From positions 22,828,013-22,892,012 of the forward strand of contig NC_087071.1 of the NCBI RefSeq assembly GCF_963678635.1: a stretch of 64,000 nt of DNA, written 5' to 3'. Origin of the DNA: Symsagittifera roscoffensis. Lineage: Eukaryota > Xenacoelomorpha > Acoela > Convolutidae. The notes under the pieces were generated by a model. That model searched no databases. It saw only the letters and a list, made by a program, of their open reading frames with translations, and was not told the DNA's origin. Every line of letters starts with the position of its first letter. Position 1 is the first letter of the stretch. Of the stretch, positions 32,327 through 44,356 are shown one piece after another. Position numbers and translations under genes: made by a program.

Positions 32327-32736
32327 TGAGTTATGACTGGGGTGTATAACTCATAGAGTAATTTCGGATAGGGTACACCGTCTGCTCGTCACGCTATCTT
32401 ATTTTCGGCCGGATAGATTCGTGCAACTCCTTAGTCTAATACCGATCCTAATCTTACTCTTATACTATCTAGTCTCAGGTTGTTTAACTAGTCTCTGCTA
32501 GGCTCAATAGATCTAGGGTATACTGGTTTATTGCGGTTGCTGAAGTGCTCGGGAGAGTCCAACTAATTTCTAAGTTAAATTCAAATCTCTCTGGTGCTGA
32601 AATTACAAGTAACTTCAGCACTTACAAATAAGTGGGTTGTTAGTTAGATGGATCATGATTGGTTAATATTAAATACTTTACATTGGTAAAACATTTAATT
32701 TATCCAATCATAAAATATAGTTTAGATCAGGTTCCA
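32327..32736 (-). repeat. 5' LTR
   Basis: 410 bp, matching the 3' LTR at 13832-14241. Followed on the plus strand by the CTAC target duplication at 32737-32740. Confidence 0.95.
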
Positions 32737-33300
32737 CTACCTACACACCGTTGATTAAAAATGAGCAGATATGATTTTGAAGGTAGAGACCTTTCTGTGG
32801 TAAAAACCTTTGAAATGACTGTAGCATGGATATTGAAATGATCTGGCTGCATTAATTTACCAAAATTTTAAGTAATTTGGACCGTAAAATTTAGTTTTGG
32901 CCGACGCTTAATAATTTTTGTCGTCCATTATTTTCATTGTTTTCCCCGATTTGTTTTGATCAATTAATGTATCAGTATAAGCCTACTTTTGCGCATCAAG
33001 TTACAGAAACGAGGGAACATATAATGGCAATAAATATAGATTTTTGTTGTTTCCACTACACTCCAAGTGTTTATACTTTTTGCTGGCGGTAGCACCAGAT
33101 TTCTAGTTTTCTGATACGTTAAAACGTTTAGCTCTACAATATCCGACAAATGTTTTGTGTTTTGAGTTGTTTCGCTCATCATTCATGTTTTGAACAAATA
33201 TTTTTTTGTTTGTTAACAAAAACTTATAATTGCATGAAAAACTTGCCTTCACCTTTGAAAAGGGCAAAAAGAAGGCAAACAGATGTGATGGAAACTCATT
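32737..33300. repeat. Diverged tandem duplication, copy 2, right part
   Basis: Resumes the duplicated block exactly where the LTR element interrupted it. The first four bases are the target duplication, followed by CTACACACCGTTGATT, which matches the region of 11755-11775 in copy 1. Non-coding. Confidence 0.75.
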
Positions 33301-35030
33301 CGAACTGTCCTAGAGTTTTATTTCGAACAGTCCTTAATAGTTATTTGGGACGTCTGGGCTGGCCAATGCCTCTCGCGTCAATCTCCTACAATCAGTCGAC
33401 CAATGAAACGGTTGCAGTCTATGAGCATAACCAAGATCTTTATAGAGGACTCAAAGGAAGCCTACAAGACCCTCCGAACCAAGCCTCAGATAAACGAAAA
33501 TGAAAAGCCTTCAGCATAGACGATTATGTTAGAGCATTTAAGAAGCTCACGAAAGGTGAAGGTCCACTCAATTGATCTTAAGTACTTTGACCTCGGCACT
33601 CGTCAACGCCTGTTCTGTATCAATGATCGTAGCTGGACTGAGAGGCTTGTTTCGACCGAGCCGCAGGAGGAGAGCAGTTATTATCCCCATTATGAAAAGA
33701 AATTACTCCCCATTCAACAAAAGAGTCACCGGCAAGGGTCCCTTCTCTCTGCCGCCACGAAGATGGTCGGCAGAATGCAGAAACAATGGTGGTCCGCAGA
33801 ATGCTGGGCTCAGCTCAACGATATCATCCCCGAAGAGCAATCAGATTTCAACCCAAATGCAGCACTTTAGTCGTAATATCTAACGTTGGTTGCGCAAAGA
33901 GTATTCGATGCATTGCAGATGCGCAAGCGGACAATGATAGACGTTTTTGATTTTTTTTGCTTCCCACAACACGGTTTGCAAATGAGTTCTGTTCGACGAC
34001 CTCGCTCACTACAGCACCCCGAACAGCCTCCTCCGCTGGATCAGATCTTAGATTGCCGACAAGAAAACAGTTGTCCTTTGCAACTAATCGCTTAGCAACT
34101 TCAGTTTTTTTCAGCCCCAATGTCCGTAAAGCACCCCGATGTTTCTCCACCTGTCTGTGCTCGCCAATGCCTCCCACATCAATGACATCAAGACCACAAA
34201 CCTGAAAATCATCAGGGGCGTTTTTGCTGACGTTCTGACGACAATTTTTCAAGCCAATACTCCAGATGAAGCAGCCACCAACGTGCAATGAGTTCTCGAC
34301 AGCATCGGCACTTGGACCAGATGCCATTACATGCAGATCAACATGGATGTTGTCTAAATTGAAACGATTTTTTATCTCCCTGGCTCCCAGGGAAATAGCA
34401 GGCACAGCCATGCCTCTGCTTCCCGTTCCGATTTTTATACCGAATATTTGGTCGCCATGAAGATACCTCAAGATACTACATCAAGACTCAGGAAAGACTT
34501 CGCCTCAGATCAGGAGCCAACCAACAGTACCGAGCAGATTGGAGAACAAATTACAGCAGGAGATTCGAAGAGATCCAGCAGGGAGCTTGCGTCAGGTATC
34601 ATTTGCAAATTTGAACGAGGCAAGAATTCAACTGAACGCAGACTCGCATCACATGAAGGCTACAAATAGGAGAACCCTACTTTTTGACAAAATTAGGTCA
34701 GGAATCGTCAAAAAAGCTTTATCTACTAAGGCTTAAGCAGCCCTCTTGGTTGCTGCCGGTTGCCCAGCGCTTTATGAGAGCTGAGACCGACAATTCCTCT
34801 AATGAAACCCGGCCCTAGAAGACGCCGAATACTTCCTCAATCACTGACCTCTCTGGATGACGAAACACACGAAACTCTCGTCCAGAAAAGGGATCTAAGT
34901 TCACACGGGCAAAAACCTATCGCACATCAACAGAGAAACAACAACAATAACAACGAAAAACAAGAAAAACAAAAACAACAACAAAAAAACAAAAACAAAA
35001 TAAACAAGCTCGTGGCATCAAATTGGCCCA
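33300..35030 (+). mobile_element. Decayed non-LTR retrotransposon (jockey/CR1-like) fragment
   Basis: A GC-richer island. Reverse-transcriptase words typical of LINEs occur in the right order on the plus strand but in shifting frames: RAVIIPIMKRNYSPF near 33680, IIPEEQSDF near 33822, HINDI near 34172, FADV (degraded from the FADD type) near 34230 followed by NTPDEAATNVQ, and EDAEYFLNH of the C-terminal zinc region near 34818. Multiple stops and frameshifts make it dead. It ends in an AAC/A-rich tail at about 34930-35015, as LINE 3' ends often do. The clade assignment is tentative. Confidence 0.7.
34930..35015 (+). repeat. (AAC)n / A-rich tail
   Basis: CAACAACAATAACAAC-type repeats grading into AAAAAC repeats. 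They sit at the 3' end of the LINE remnant and are best read as its tail. Confidence 0.7.
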
Positions 35031-38000
35031 TTTAATGATGCGATAACTGTCAGGCTTGAGACAACAAAGCTCATGCGTTCAAATCCTGACTAGACCAATT
35101 GTTTTGGAAATGCAAATTTTTTGCGCAACCGGAAAATTTTCTTTGATTTCTCTTCTGATTTTTTATCGGCTAAGATGCCCCGTCAATGAGCTTGCTTATC
35201 GCTTAACCGTTTTCACTCTAATGAAAAAATTTCAAGAAATTTATTTCCGTTTTTTTATTCAATCTATTTAAAATTCTTTTTATTGCGTTTTAGAAAGTTT
35301 TTTTTTCTGATTTTTTTTGTCTTAGAATTCTCTCGTATTCCAAAGAAACGAATGTTTAAAAAATCATATTTTTGTCTTCTCTTGTTTGGTTGTTTCAAAT
35401 TTTTTTGTGACTATCCGTCTGTTTTTTGCAAAAAAATATCTATAGCACAGTGCGTCGAATTTCACAAAACAATTGATAAAAACACAGGTACCGCGACACC
35501 TTGCAAGAAAAGACAATTCGCAACAAAACACAACCCGCAAATTTTAGGGAAAGCGACAACTCGCAGTTTTTTGAAGCTAATGGGAAACTTTATATTCTCG
35601 GTTTAAGGTCGCATGTGAGAGCGTTACAGGCGTGTCGCCGCTTCTCGGCGTTAACCGGCTCTAAATTTCGTATCAAGTCATAACCTCTATTGCCAAGTTC
35701 GCAACATGTTGGCGGGACTGCGGCGGTGAAAATATTACGAGCAGTATGTTAATGCGAGTTGTCTTTTACTGCAAGTTGTCGTTTCGTGCGAGTTGTATCA
35801 TTACTCAAAATATCAGCTTGGTTTAATATGGCAAGGCCAAATCATTTTTTTGGCGTCGATAACATTGAGTTAGCTTGTTCTTTTCAAGGCACCAGAAGAG
35901 AAGAAGGACTCCCAGAAGTAAAAGATTCCCAGAAACCTTATGTTCAAATTCGGTTTTTCAAATCAAAATAAGCATAGCAAATACTTTAAGTTTTACACGT
36001 GGATTTTGATCAATAATTTGGCCTTCCTTCGCGTTAGCCTCTCTTTCAAAAAAGATTCAAACATAATGAGGATTTCTGTATGGAATAATTGTGTTGAAGT
36101 CGAAGTTCCAGCCGCTTGTCTTCAACTCTTACTCATGTGCGCCTACAATTCCCTGGTACCCGATATTTTTTCTGCAATTTTTACAAGAACGCATAAACTT
36201 ATTTTCTGATATTTTTGTGTTTGCATTATCATTAAGCATAATCCGCAGATCTTCAATGTTGTTCTTTTTTCAGAAGTTTTATAAATACTATATTGCAGGT
36301 TTTTGCTGTAATGTGCAGGTTTTTTCGCCCTGAAGTTTGAATCACGTGAAAATGTTTTCTTTGTCATTTGTAAGAGGTGTTTAGATTGCCAAAACGTAGA
36401 AGAGGCTGAAGAAGATCTGCATCATTCTCCTGCCTTGTGTAGCTCTTTCCTTGTCTCAATTAAACTTCATGTTATGCGTATCGGTGATAAGTAAAGCAGC
36501 AAACAATCGGCTAAGGTATTAGTCTGTCACTCTGCAGGTCGGTGGTTTATTATAGTCAAGTTTTTATTCTTAATCAAATATTTTTCTCTAGACTTTTGGA
36601 CAAATTATATGATAAACATAACCGTATAAAGTCATCCCGATTCTGGCAGATAATAACTACATGTGAACCATTGCAAAAAGGATTAAGATCTCCTATAAGG
36701 CAGCGCACAATATGTTCATGAGCGTAGCTCAACTTTTAACAAATTATTTTGTTCAAGCCTATTAGCTGCTCGCCGCCTTTGAGTATATGTATGTGATCTA
36801 CGGCAAGATCTACTTCCACCACAAAGCACTCAGTGCAATATATGAACTCAACAACTGCTTTATGTTTACGAGATCAAGCAAGCTAGTCTTCCGGAAATCT
36901 GATCACGTGAAAACAAGAACAAGCGACAAAAAAAAAGAATATATTTTGTCATCAGTTGACTCATCAGTGATATATGTTACAAAACTGATGTATCTACTAC
37001 GTAGTTAATTGTTTATGATTTATAATAAATGATTTTTTAGATAGTTTATCTATCTCCTATGCCATAATGTTATCAAAACAATATCAATTAAGAAATCATG
37101 ACATTAGATGGGACAATATTTGATTTTGGAAATATACTCATACAAATATACTTTGGAAAAGATTTATCAGTGATGATTATGTGCACCCAGCCCAGTTAAA
37201 TTGCAAAAATTGAAAATTTTTTAAACTGATTTCATTTTTTTGCTTGTGTTATCTGCTAAAGGCTCTAAGATTCTTAGTTAGTTTTTCGAAAGTTTTTTTT
37301 TCTGTATGGTTTGTTGGTACGAGTGATTGTTCGATATGCTAGAATGTATCATAAAATGGTTTCATAAGTTAAATAAAAACTGTGTCAAAAATTTGTTAAA
37401 CTAAATGTTTAATATCATAAATTAATTTAGGCTGAATGAACGTAGTGTTTACATTTATATGTGTCGTGCTTACTGTTTCCTTTTTTTCCAGAAAAAATAT
37501 TTAAAAATTTCTCAACAAGCTCCTCTAGTAAATTTTTCCGAGGTTTGATTTTCGGTGTGTTTTCAAGTTAAATTACAATTACTTTCACAATTACAATTAC
37601 TTTTTCTCAGAACCTGTTTGGTTTTGAGAAAAAAAAATTGTTTGGGATTGCCAATTTAAAATCAAGCGATTTTTTTTGTGTTTTCGAAGTTGTTTTTGTC
37701 ATTACTTCATTTCAATTTTTGAAGGAAAATGTCTCTTTAAAACAGTGAAAAATAGAATTTTTTTAAATTTTTTTCGGGTTTTGCAAGAAGAAGGTGTGAC
37801 AGTCATGCTCTTTCTGAAGATGTTGACCGAAGTGTCATAAACTGAAGTTGTTATGATGTTTTTGATAAGTTTTTTTAGTTAGGGCACTATTTTGCCTTTT
37901 TTGTACTTTATTTCTGTCTCAGCATCCAACACACTTTTAATGAAACAAAGTTTATTCCTTTGTATAAGACTTTTTAAAAAAAATTTTCGAAGCCTCGTAA

Positions 38001-40263
38001 GCGAAATCTTTTTGGACTAATTTAAAACAATTTTCACGTCGCATTTTGAAACCAAAGCGAAAGATTTTTGCAATAAGTTTAAGATGAACATGAAATTTTT
38101 GCTCTCGACCAGTTTATATGTTTCGACCAGTTTATATGTTTCTTCTTTGATATTGCAGTAATTTGATAAATTGTTCTCGCAAGTTTTGAGGTTGATTTTT
38201 GATTGCATAGTTTGAAGTTTGCACAGAGTGTCATTTAAGATAAGGAAAACGAAAAGTTGCAATAACAACACTGCAAATTGGTTAAAAAATGAAGTTTTTT
38301 TTAAATTTAATTTTCCGAAATAAATGTTTTTTTTCAGGTTTCCGGTATCAAAATCCCAAATTTTCAAATGCTCCGACCACATGAAAAATTACAATTTTTT
38401 GTGCATTTTGGGTCTGTTTTTTGTGCGTGGTGTGATGAAAAAACTAGTTAGTGATATAAGCTGTCAATTATTCAATTAGTGAACAACAACTTCGTTTTTT
38501 CCAATTTAAATGTTTGAATCGAAACTAAGAGGATTTTAATATGATTTATTACTCGGTCTATTTCGATCTTTGCTCGTTGTAACTGATTTTAAGTGAAAAA
38601 CAATAAAAAATAAATGTACTGAAACTTCCGACGACAAAGTTTATCCCCATTTTCAACAGCCGGAACAATAAAATTACTTTTAATGAAAATTTTGAAAATT
38701 CTTGATTCGAAAAATCGGGTTGTCTTGCTTATCACAATAGGCGCACACGTTTCTGTGTGAGGTTTTGTGGATTCCAGCGACAAGTCTTTAAACATGTCAA
38801 AACTTTGCCGGATCGATCAAAGAAAACGAAAGAACAAAAAAAGAACAAAAAGAGTGTCAATTCATAAAATGCACAGTTTGGCCTGGTAATGCAAAAAACT
38901 TTTAAAAAAAAATAACTATCATAATTAGAAAAAAAAACAATTGCTCAATATTCCAAGGCTGTTAGTAAACTAATTTTCGAAAGCTGACTCGAAAAACAGT
39001 TTGAAAGCAATTAATTACAGTTTTTGTTGATTCATTGGTTGCATTTGCAAAGTTTTTAATTATAACTTCAGCGACTCCTTAGAAAAATAACTAAAGCTGT
39101 TCCATGGTAACCCATTCGTTAACCCAATTGAATTTTCCGAAGAACATGTACTTTTTGTTTAAAACCGACAAAAAAAGTTATTTAAATTTATCTCGATTTT
39201 GCCGAATGTTTGAGAACTTTGCTTTTACTTAAGATTTTAAGCAATATTTCATTTTCTTTGTTTGGATTTTCCGATAATTATATTATTTAAAGTAAAACTT
39301 ATCCTATTTTTGTCGTTGAGATCTATCTCAGTGTTTAGATAATTTGATAATGGTGCGTGGTTTTTTCCATGATTTAAATTTTTTATCGTCATTCCATAAT
39401 TTACCATGCATTTATCATAATTAACAATGAATTTCAATGAATTAACAATGAATTTTTAGGTTGATTTTTGGTTTATTTTTGAAAACTGTTTTGAGTTTCA
39501 TTTAAGAAATTTGAAAAAATCATAATAACAGCGCGAATTGGTTGAAATTGTTTTTTTTTAGTTTTCGAAAAAGACTTATTTTTCATGTTTCCGGTATAAA
39601 AATCCCAATAATCAAGAATAACTGGTTGCTTGCAAGCAGAACAAAACGCTCTGACCACATGAGAAACTCAATAAAAGGATTTTTTTTGTATAATTTGGAT
39701 CTTTTTTGTGCGTTGTGGGATTAATCACTTAGTGAACAACAACATTGGTTTTTTTTCAGCTTTTTTGATGATCGAATTTTGTCTAAGAGGTCCATAATGT
39801 GATTTCGATGGTTATTTGTGGCACCCAATTTTGCATGAAAAACAAAAAAAGAACACCCGATGACTACGTTTCTCCCCATTTTCAATGGTCGCAACAATTA
39901 GCTTTCTATCATTGACCTTTTGCCGAATTCAAAAGTTGGAAATTAAAGAAATATTTTTTTGGTCTCTAAATTTAATATATATTTTTTCTAAGATACTAAC
40001 ACTGATCAAAAAAACTGCTGTGATTTTCGCTCTTAGGTCTTACGTCATTTCAAAACGACTCTCTACTACGATCTTTGACATCTTCAACAATGACAAATTT
40101 CATTCTCAATATACCTCACATGCTTAAGAGACCAGTCGGTTATATGCAAAGCGATATTTTTTCTAGCTCAGATAGTTTAAACCAATTTATTGTCAAAAAA
40201 TGTTTAGGTCATGCTTGTTGGTGTATCATTCTTTGATTGATATATGAAAAAAATTAAAACTGA
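35031..40263. other. Gene-free AT-rich stretch
   Basis: No supported gene over 5.2 kb. Short open frames have no recognisable domain. The only structure is a duplication between about 38.2-38.7 kb and 39.5-39.95 kb. Confidence 0.55.
38200..39960. repeat. Diverged direct duplication, spacing about 1.25 kb
   Basis: Segments at about 38240-38700 and 39490-39930 share in order: TTTCCGGTAT, GACCACATGA, TTAGTGAACAACAAC, CTAAGAGG and CCCCATTTTCAA words. The copies are considerably diverged. No coding content is visible. Confidence 0.65.
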
Positions 40264-40269
40264 ATTGAA
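40264..40269. repeat. 6-bp target site duplication ATTGAA, left copy
   Basis: ATTGAA directly precedes the Polinton terminus at 40270 and is repeated directly after the right terminus at 58443-58448. Six-base duplications are the Polinton norm. Confidence 0.9.
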
Positions 40270-40453
40270 AGTAGTATTGTATCGTGTCCCGGATCCTAAG
40301 GGGGGGGGGGGGGTCCTTCCTAAGGGGGGGTCCTCACGTAAAGCAAAACTCTAGGAAAGGGGTCCTTAATTTTTTGGAGGACCCCTATCCTAGGATTTTG
40401 TTAAGCTGAGCTCAACAACCGGGACGCGATACAATAATTCCTTCTAATTCCTT
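40270..40453. repeat. Polinton left terminal inverted repeat
   Basis: About 184 bp, complementary to 58211-58442. It contains a long G run and its own internal palindrome: TATTGTATCGTGTCCCGG near the outer edge against CCGGGACGCGATACAATA near the inner edge. Confidence 0.9.
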
Positions 40454-41330
40454 TTAAAGCGGTCTCTTTTCCCGCGATAATTAAAATAAATCGTCCTAAT
40501 TCCTGAACTTTTCTTTTTCGTCCTAGCTTCATGTGGATATCATTTCCTGGATTTCTTTCTTTTCGTCAAAGATTTTTCATGCTATTAAAGTTTGTTATTG
40601 AAAACAAGCCCAAGGATTTCACACATTTGTTTGAATTAACACTTGGTTTGCATCTACTAGTTTATTTGCTTGAAGCTATTTATGTTAAAACAGTGATTGA
40701 GCTCAATACGAGTAATTTATTAGTTGTAAATTGGTAAAAACCAAAACATATACAAGTCGAAGTATAAAAAGGACGAACAGTAAAAATCATCTGAAAATAT
40801 ATGTTTCAGACTTTAATGTTTATTGTTTTGGTTTTCTTTGCGCTGTTTTTTAGATGGTCGTTCTTTTGAAGCTTCAGATAAAATAAATGGGTTTTTTATA
40901 GGGGGACGTTCACGGACTCGGCTACTAGAAGCTTCTTCTTCTTCTTGCAGCTCTGCTTCTGAGTAGGGCCGCTGTAAAAATCCCCAAGCCGGAAGTGTAA
41001 AATCGGGAGAACTGTTATCAGTTTCATTGTATGAGTTGGCCCACTCGGTGTCCAGGTAAATGTCTTCTAGAAAAGCATTTTCTTCAGCGGCTTTATGGCC
41101 AAAGGGCACTGTCGAAATTTCGTCGAAAAGTAGAAAACGTTTTGAGTCGAATGGTGATAATGCAAGTTTGTTTTGTTTCACTGTCATATTGGTGTGACCT
41201 TTCGAAACTATATTATAGTTGTACACTCTCATTGTTTTTCCAGTGAATAATGTGTCCCTGAATGTTTGGTGGACCAGTTCTCTCTGTGCACTCCGTTTAA
41301 TTCCTTTGGCACTCAATTTTTGAGTGCCTT

Positions 41331-41659
41331 CTAAACAGAAGCAAAATTATTATTCTTTTCTACAACGTAGGGGATAGCTTCATTTCACTTCAACAACTCA
41401 ATTTATACCGAACAAAATTTGATTCATTTTACCAAAAAAGAGCAGAAGACCCTAAATTATGATTAAAAAAGAGGAAAAAAGAGGGAATATGTTGTCAGAT
41501 AAATCAACGTTTAGGCAACATTGTATAATGTTGCCTAAATCAGCTAAATGCCCATAGTTTAATGCAACAAATTAAGGGGTGTAGGTAGATTGGTGGTGGT
41601 AATTTTGTTCTGTAAAAGGTAGGAATGGGGGGTGGAAGGGTGGCTTAAATTTTATTTAC
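41331..41659 (-). other. Spliceosomal intron 2 of PolB (329 bp)
   Basis: Donor GTAAAT, acceptor TTGCTTCTGTTTAG. Removing it joins the LN end of exon 2 to the GTQKLSAKGIKR segment in frame, which matches the usual PolB C-terminal layout. Confidence 0.8.
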
Positions 41660-44235
41660 CATTAAGGACGACCGAATATAGTTTCGGCTTTAGGGCGATG
41701 AATTCTCTGATCGGCTTCCCACCAGTCTCGTCTTTGAACTTCAGCACAACTTTCTTGTTGGTATCCTCGAACAAGAAATGGTCCTTATCGTAATTTGAAA
41801 AGTCGAAATCAGCTTTTGTTTTCTCCAAGTCTCGGTAAACGTCATCAGTTTTTATAGCGTAAATAAAACTATCCGTGTCGGAATAAAGGAGTTCCAAGTT
41901 TAGATTTGGTTTCATTTTTTGATCATGAAACTGAAACATGAAACGCTTGGAGAGGTCTAGGATGGTCGCACCAACTATCATAGGTTTATCCCACAATATT
42001 TTTGTTACTGAAAAGCTAATTGTGGCTAATTGATCGTCAATGATTTGAAAGCTTTTCATTGTGCTCAGAGCTGTTTTTTGTAAAAGTTCTCTCTCATTCC
42101 TTACAATCTCCAGCTTCTTTCTTCCTAACTTAGACTCCATTGTCTTACCGAAAGCTGAATTAACAATTAGCTTGTAGAAGTTCTCCTGGAATTTATTTAC
42201 CGCGGCTTTTCGTAGGCGGGTGTTGAGGTCGACAAAGGGTGCCATCCAGTGACTTTGGCGGAACTGAAGAACTTTTTCGAGGTGAGTTATTTCCATTCCC
42301 AGCTCATGGTACAATTTTACGGTAAGGTAGTGCAAAACATAACCTTCTTTAGGATGCAAGGTCTGTAGAAGCTTTGGCACTTTTGGCAGTGTGGTGATTC
42401 CCAATTTTCCCAACATGTCGACTTGCTCGTTACTCATTGCACCGATGTCCACTACTTCACGAGAGGGGGCAAGGGGGTAATCAGCAAAGAAGTCGTGAAG
42501 CTCTTCGGGTATGGTTAAATTGACTTCAACTATATAACCCCACTCTGAGGTTTCGCTGGTGAGCAGTATGTCTGCCAGACTTTTTTCAACTATTGAAAAA
42601 TCGTTCAATGGCAAAGGGCAGTGTTTCATTATCCCCCCGTACAAATTGTTTGCATCAATATTGAGGATGTAGCTTGATGGTTCTGAGGGCGAAAAATCGT
42701 CGAGGTATTTATTGTTTGCTTTGTAAAATCGGCGCGCATAGACCGACGACATGCCTCCTCGTATCATTCGCTGCACAAGGTCCAGACGTTCACGGTCCGT
42801 TAAGAGTTTCAGTTTGGGCTTACAAATTTTTAAAAAGGCGTCACCGGAAAATTTATTCGCCGTGAAGTAACAGGCGCAATCCAGCCCGTATGTTTGATAG
42901 CAAACTTCCCGAAAAGCTTCGAAAACGGAAGCAAGCAATAGCACATCTGTAATCAAGTACAAGTCGTGGTAATCACCAAGTGAGCCACACTTCAGTTCGG
43001 TGAAAACTTTAAGGGCATGATTGTACTCGCTTCTTGAAACACTCACATCCCCTCCTGTTAGACTATTTTTCCACATTGCTCGTGGGGGAAGGCGAGTTTC
43101 TCGGAATTTTTCGAATGAGTTGAGGTATGAGTAGGGGTAATGCCCTTTCTGTTTCAACAGATTGACTTTTTCAGGTGAGTGGCCGAGTTTTTCAAAATAG
43201 TTCTCCAGCAGAAAAAACTTTTCGTTGGGCAAATTATCGACAAGTTTTGCCAACGATGCTAGCATGAACCTATACGAATCGATGAATCTCAGATTTTCGT
43301 AGAGTTTTTTGATTTTGCCGTTTTTGTCCGTGTACGTTTTTATATATACTGAGATTGTCAAGGATATATATTTTTCTTCAGATGCGGGTATTACAAAAAA
43401 AGTGTTTTCCGAATCACATTTTTTTTCCAGCGCTTTGATTATAAAGTGTAAATCATAATTTGACAAATTATGAGCTACCACTGGAATTTAATTTGTTGTT
43501 TTTCTATTAACGTTACACTCATTGTGTGCCCAACCCAGTAACTTGTTGGTGTAATGGCAATGATCAAGTACCACTTGATCATTGTCGGAAAAATCATTCT
43601 CGCATATCCAACAAATTGTAGCATCTTCCCGTTCCTGGTCTTTTATACCAGTGAAAGTGTAATATTTCCTTTTTTCTACGTAAATTTGTCTCGCTAACGA
43701 TTCAAGGGAGCTAATTAGCTCTTCCATCACATTCGGTCCTCTTTTAAGCTCAAACTTTAACAGGTCGTTTTTCCCAAATTCGATTACTGCTAACGCGTAG
43801 CCGCACGGTTGATGGATTTCAATTGTTTGCGTGCTAGATTTTCGCGGATCAGGTTGCGGTCCGTATACTGGTAAGAGCAGTGACTCCAAATCAAAGTAGA
43901 TTACTCTGGGTACGTACCAACGAGCTGTTAAGTTTTTGAACTTGTGGTCATCTTTTCCCGGCTTGGGCATTGTTATGACGACATCTTCGTCTTGGTAGCA
44001 CAGTTCTTGATGTCTTCTCAGAGTTTCGAATGAAGCGCATGTGCGGAAACATTTGCGACAAATCTCAGATTGAAATCGGTGCACTTTGTGCCGCACGTAC
44101 TCGAACAGTTTCTGGAGATCACTTATCAACACATAGTGATATTTTGATCCATCTGTCAGCAGCAACAAGTCCACAATCAGGCTAGTAGTGAATCTGCTTG
44201 ATACTCTTATGGGTAACAATTCGCCATTGTTGTAC

Positions 44236-44356
44236 CTGAACAGAAAAATAATTTTTATACCTAGGTTTGGAATGAGATAAAAAGGGTGTTTGAATAGGTG
44301 AAGAACATTAATGGAGGAATTTTAAAATTTTTAGAAGGCAATTAGAATTTGCTTAC
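44236..44356 (-). other. Spliceosomal intron 1 of PolB (121 bp)
   Basis: Donor CG/GTAAGC, acceptor TTTTTCTGTTCAG. Splicing restores an arginine codon and joins QINVFR to YNNGELLPI in phase. Unspliced, the frame hits TAA at once. Confidence 0.85.

Larger units (their letters stand above)
13832..32736 (-). mobile_element. Complete 18.9-kb Ty3/Gypsy LTR retroelement with an env-like gene and extra ORFs
   Basis: Bounded by two 410-bp LTRs that read as identical, with ends TGGAACC...AACTCA in element orientation and a CTAC target duplication. Gene order on the minus strand: 77-aa leader ORF, 155-aa ORF, Gag-Pol (2740 aa), 76-aa and 62-aa membrane ORFs, ~379-codon frame without ATG, Env-like 872 aa, 597-aa ORF, then about 1.6 kb non-coding before the 3' LTR. 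Gag-Pol order PR-RT-RNaseH-IN and a GPY-type integrase tail place it in Ty3/Gypsy (Metaviridae). Identical LTRs and intact long frames mean very recent insertion and possibly an autonomous, even infectious, element. It is far longer than the usual 5-9 kb for the group. Confidence 0.95.

Noticed and set aside
33848-34471. 207-codon minus-strand open frame in the GC-richer island
   Set aside because: Plus-strand reverse-transcriptase motifs run through the same bases in the order expected of a LINE, so the minus frame is an antisense shadow.
35000-35095. tRNA-like sequence with GTTCAAATCC and an ACCA end
   Set aside because: The bases flanking the T-loop do not pair, and no acceptor or anticodon stem can be built.
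40270-40453. Two independent MITE copies at the Polinton ends
   Set aside because: Homology continues inward past the palindrome, and a perfect 6-bp duplication lies at the outer edges, so these are the element's own termini.
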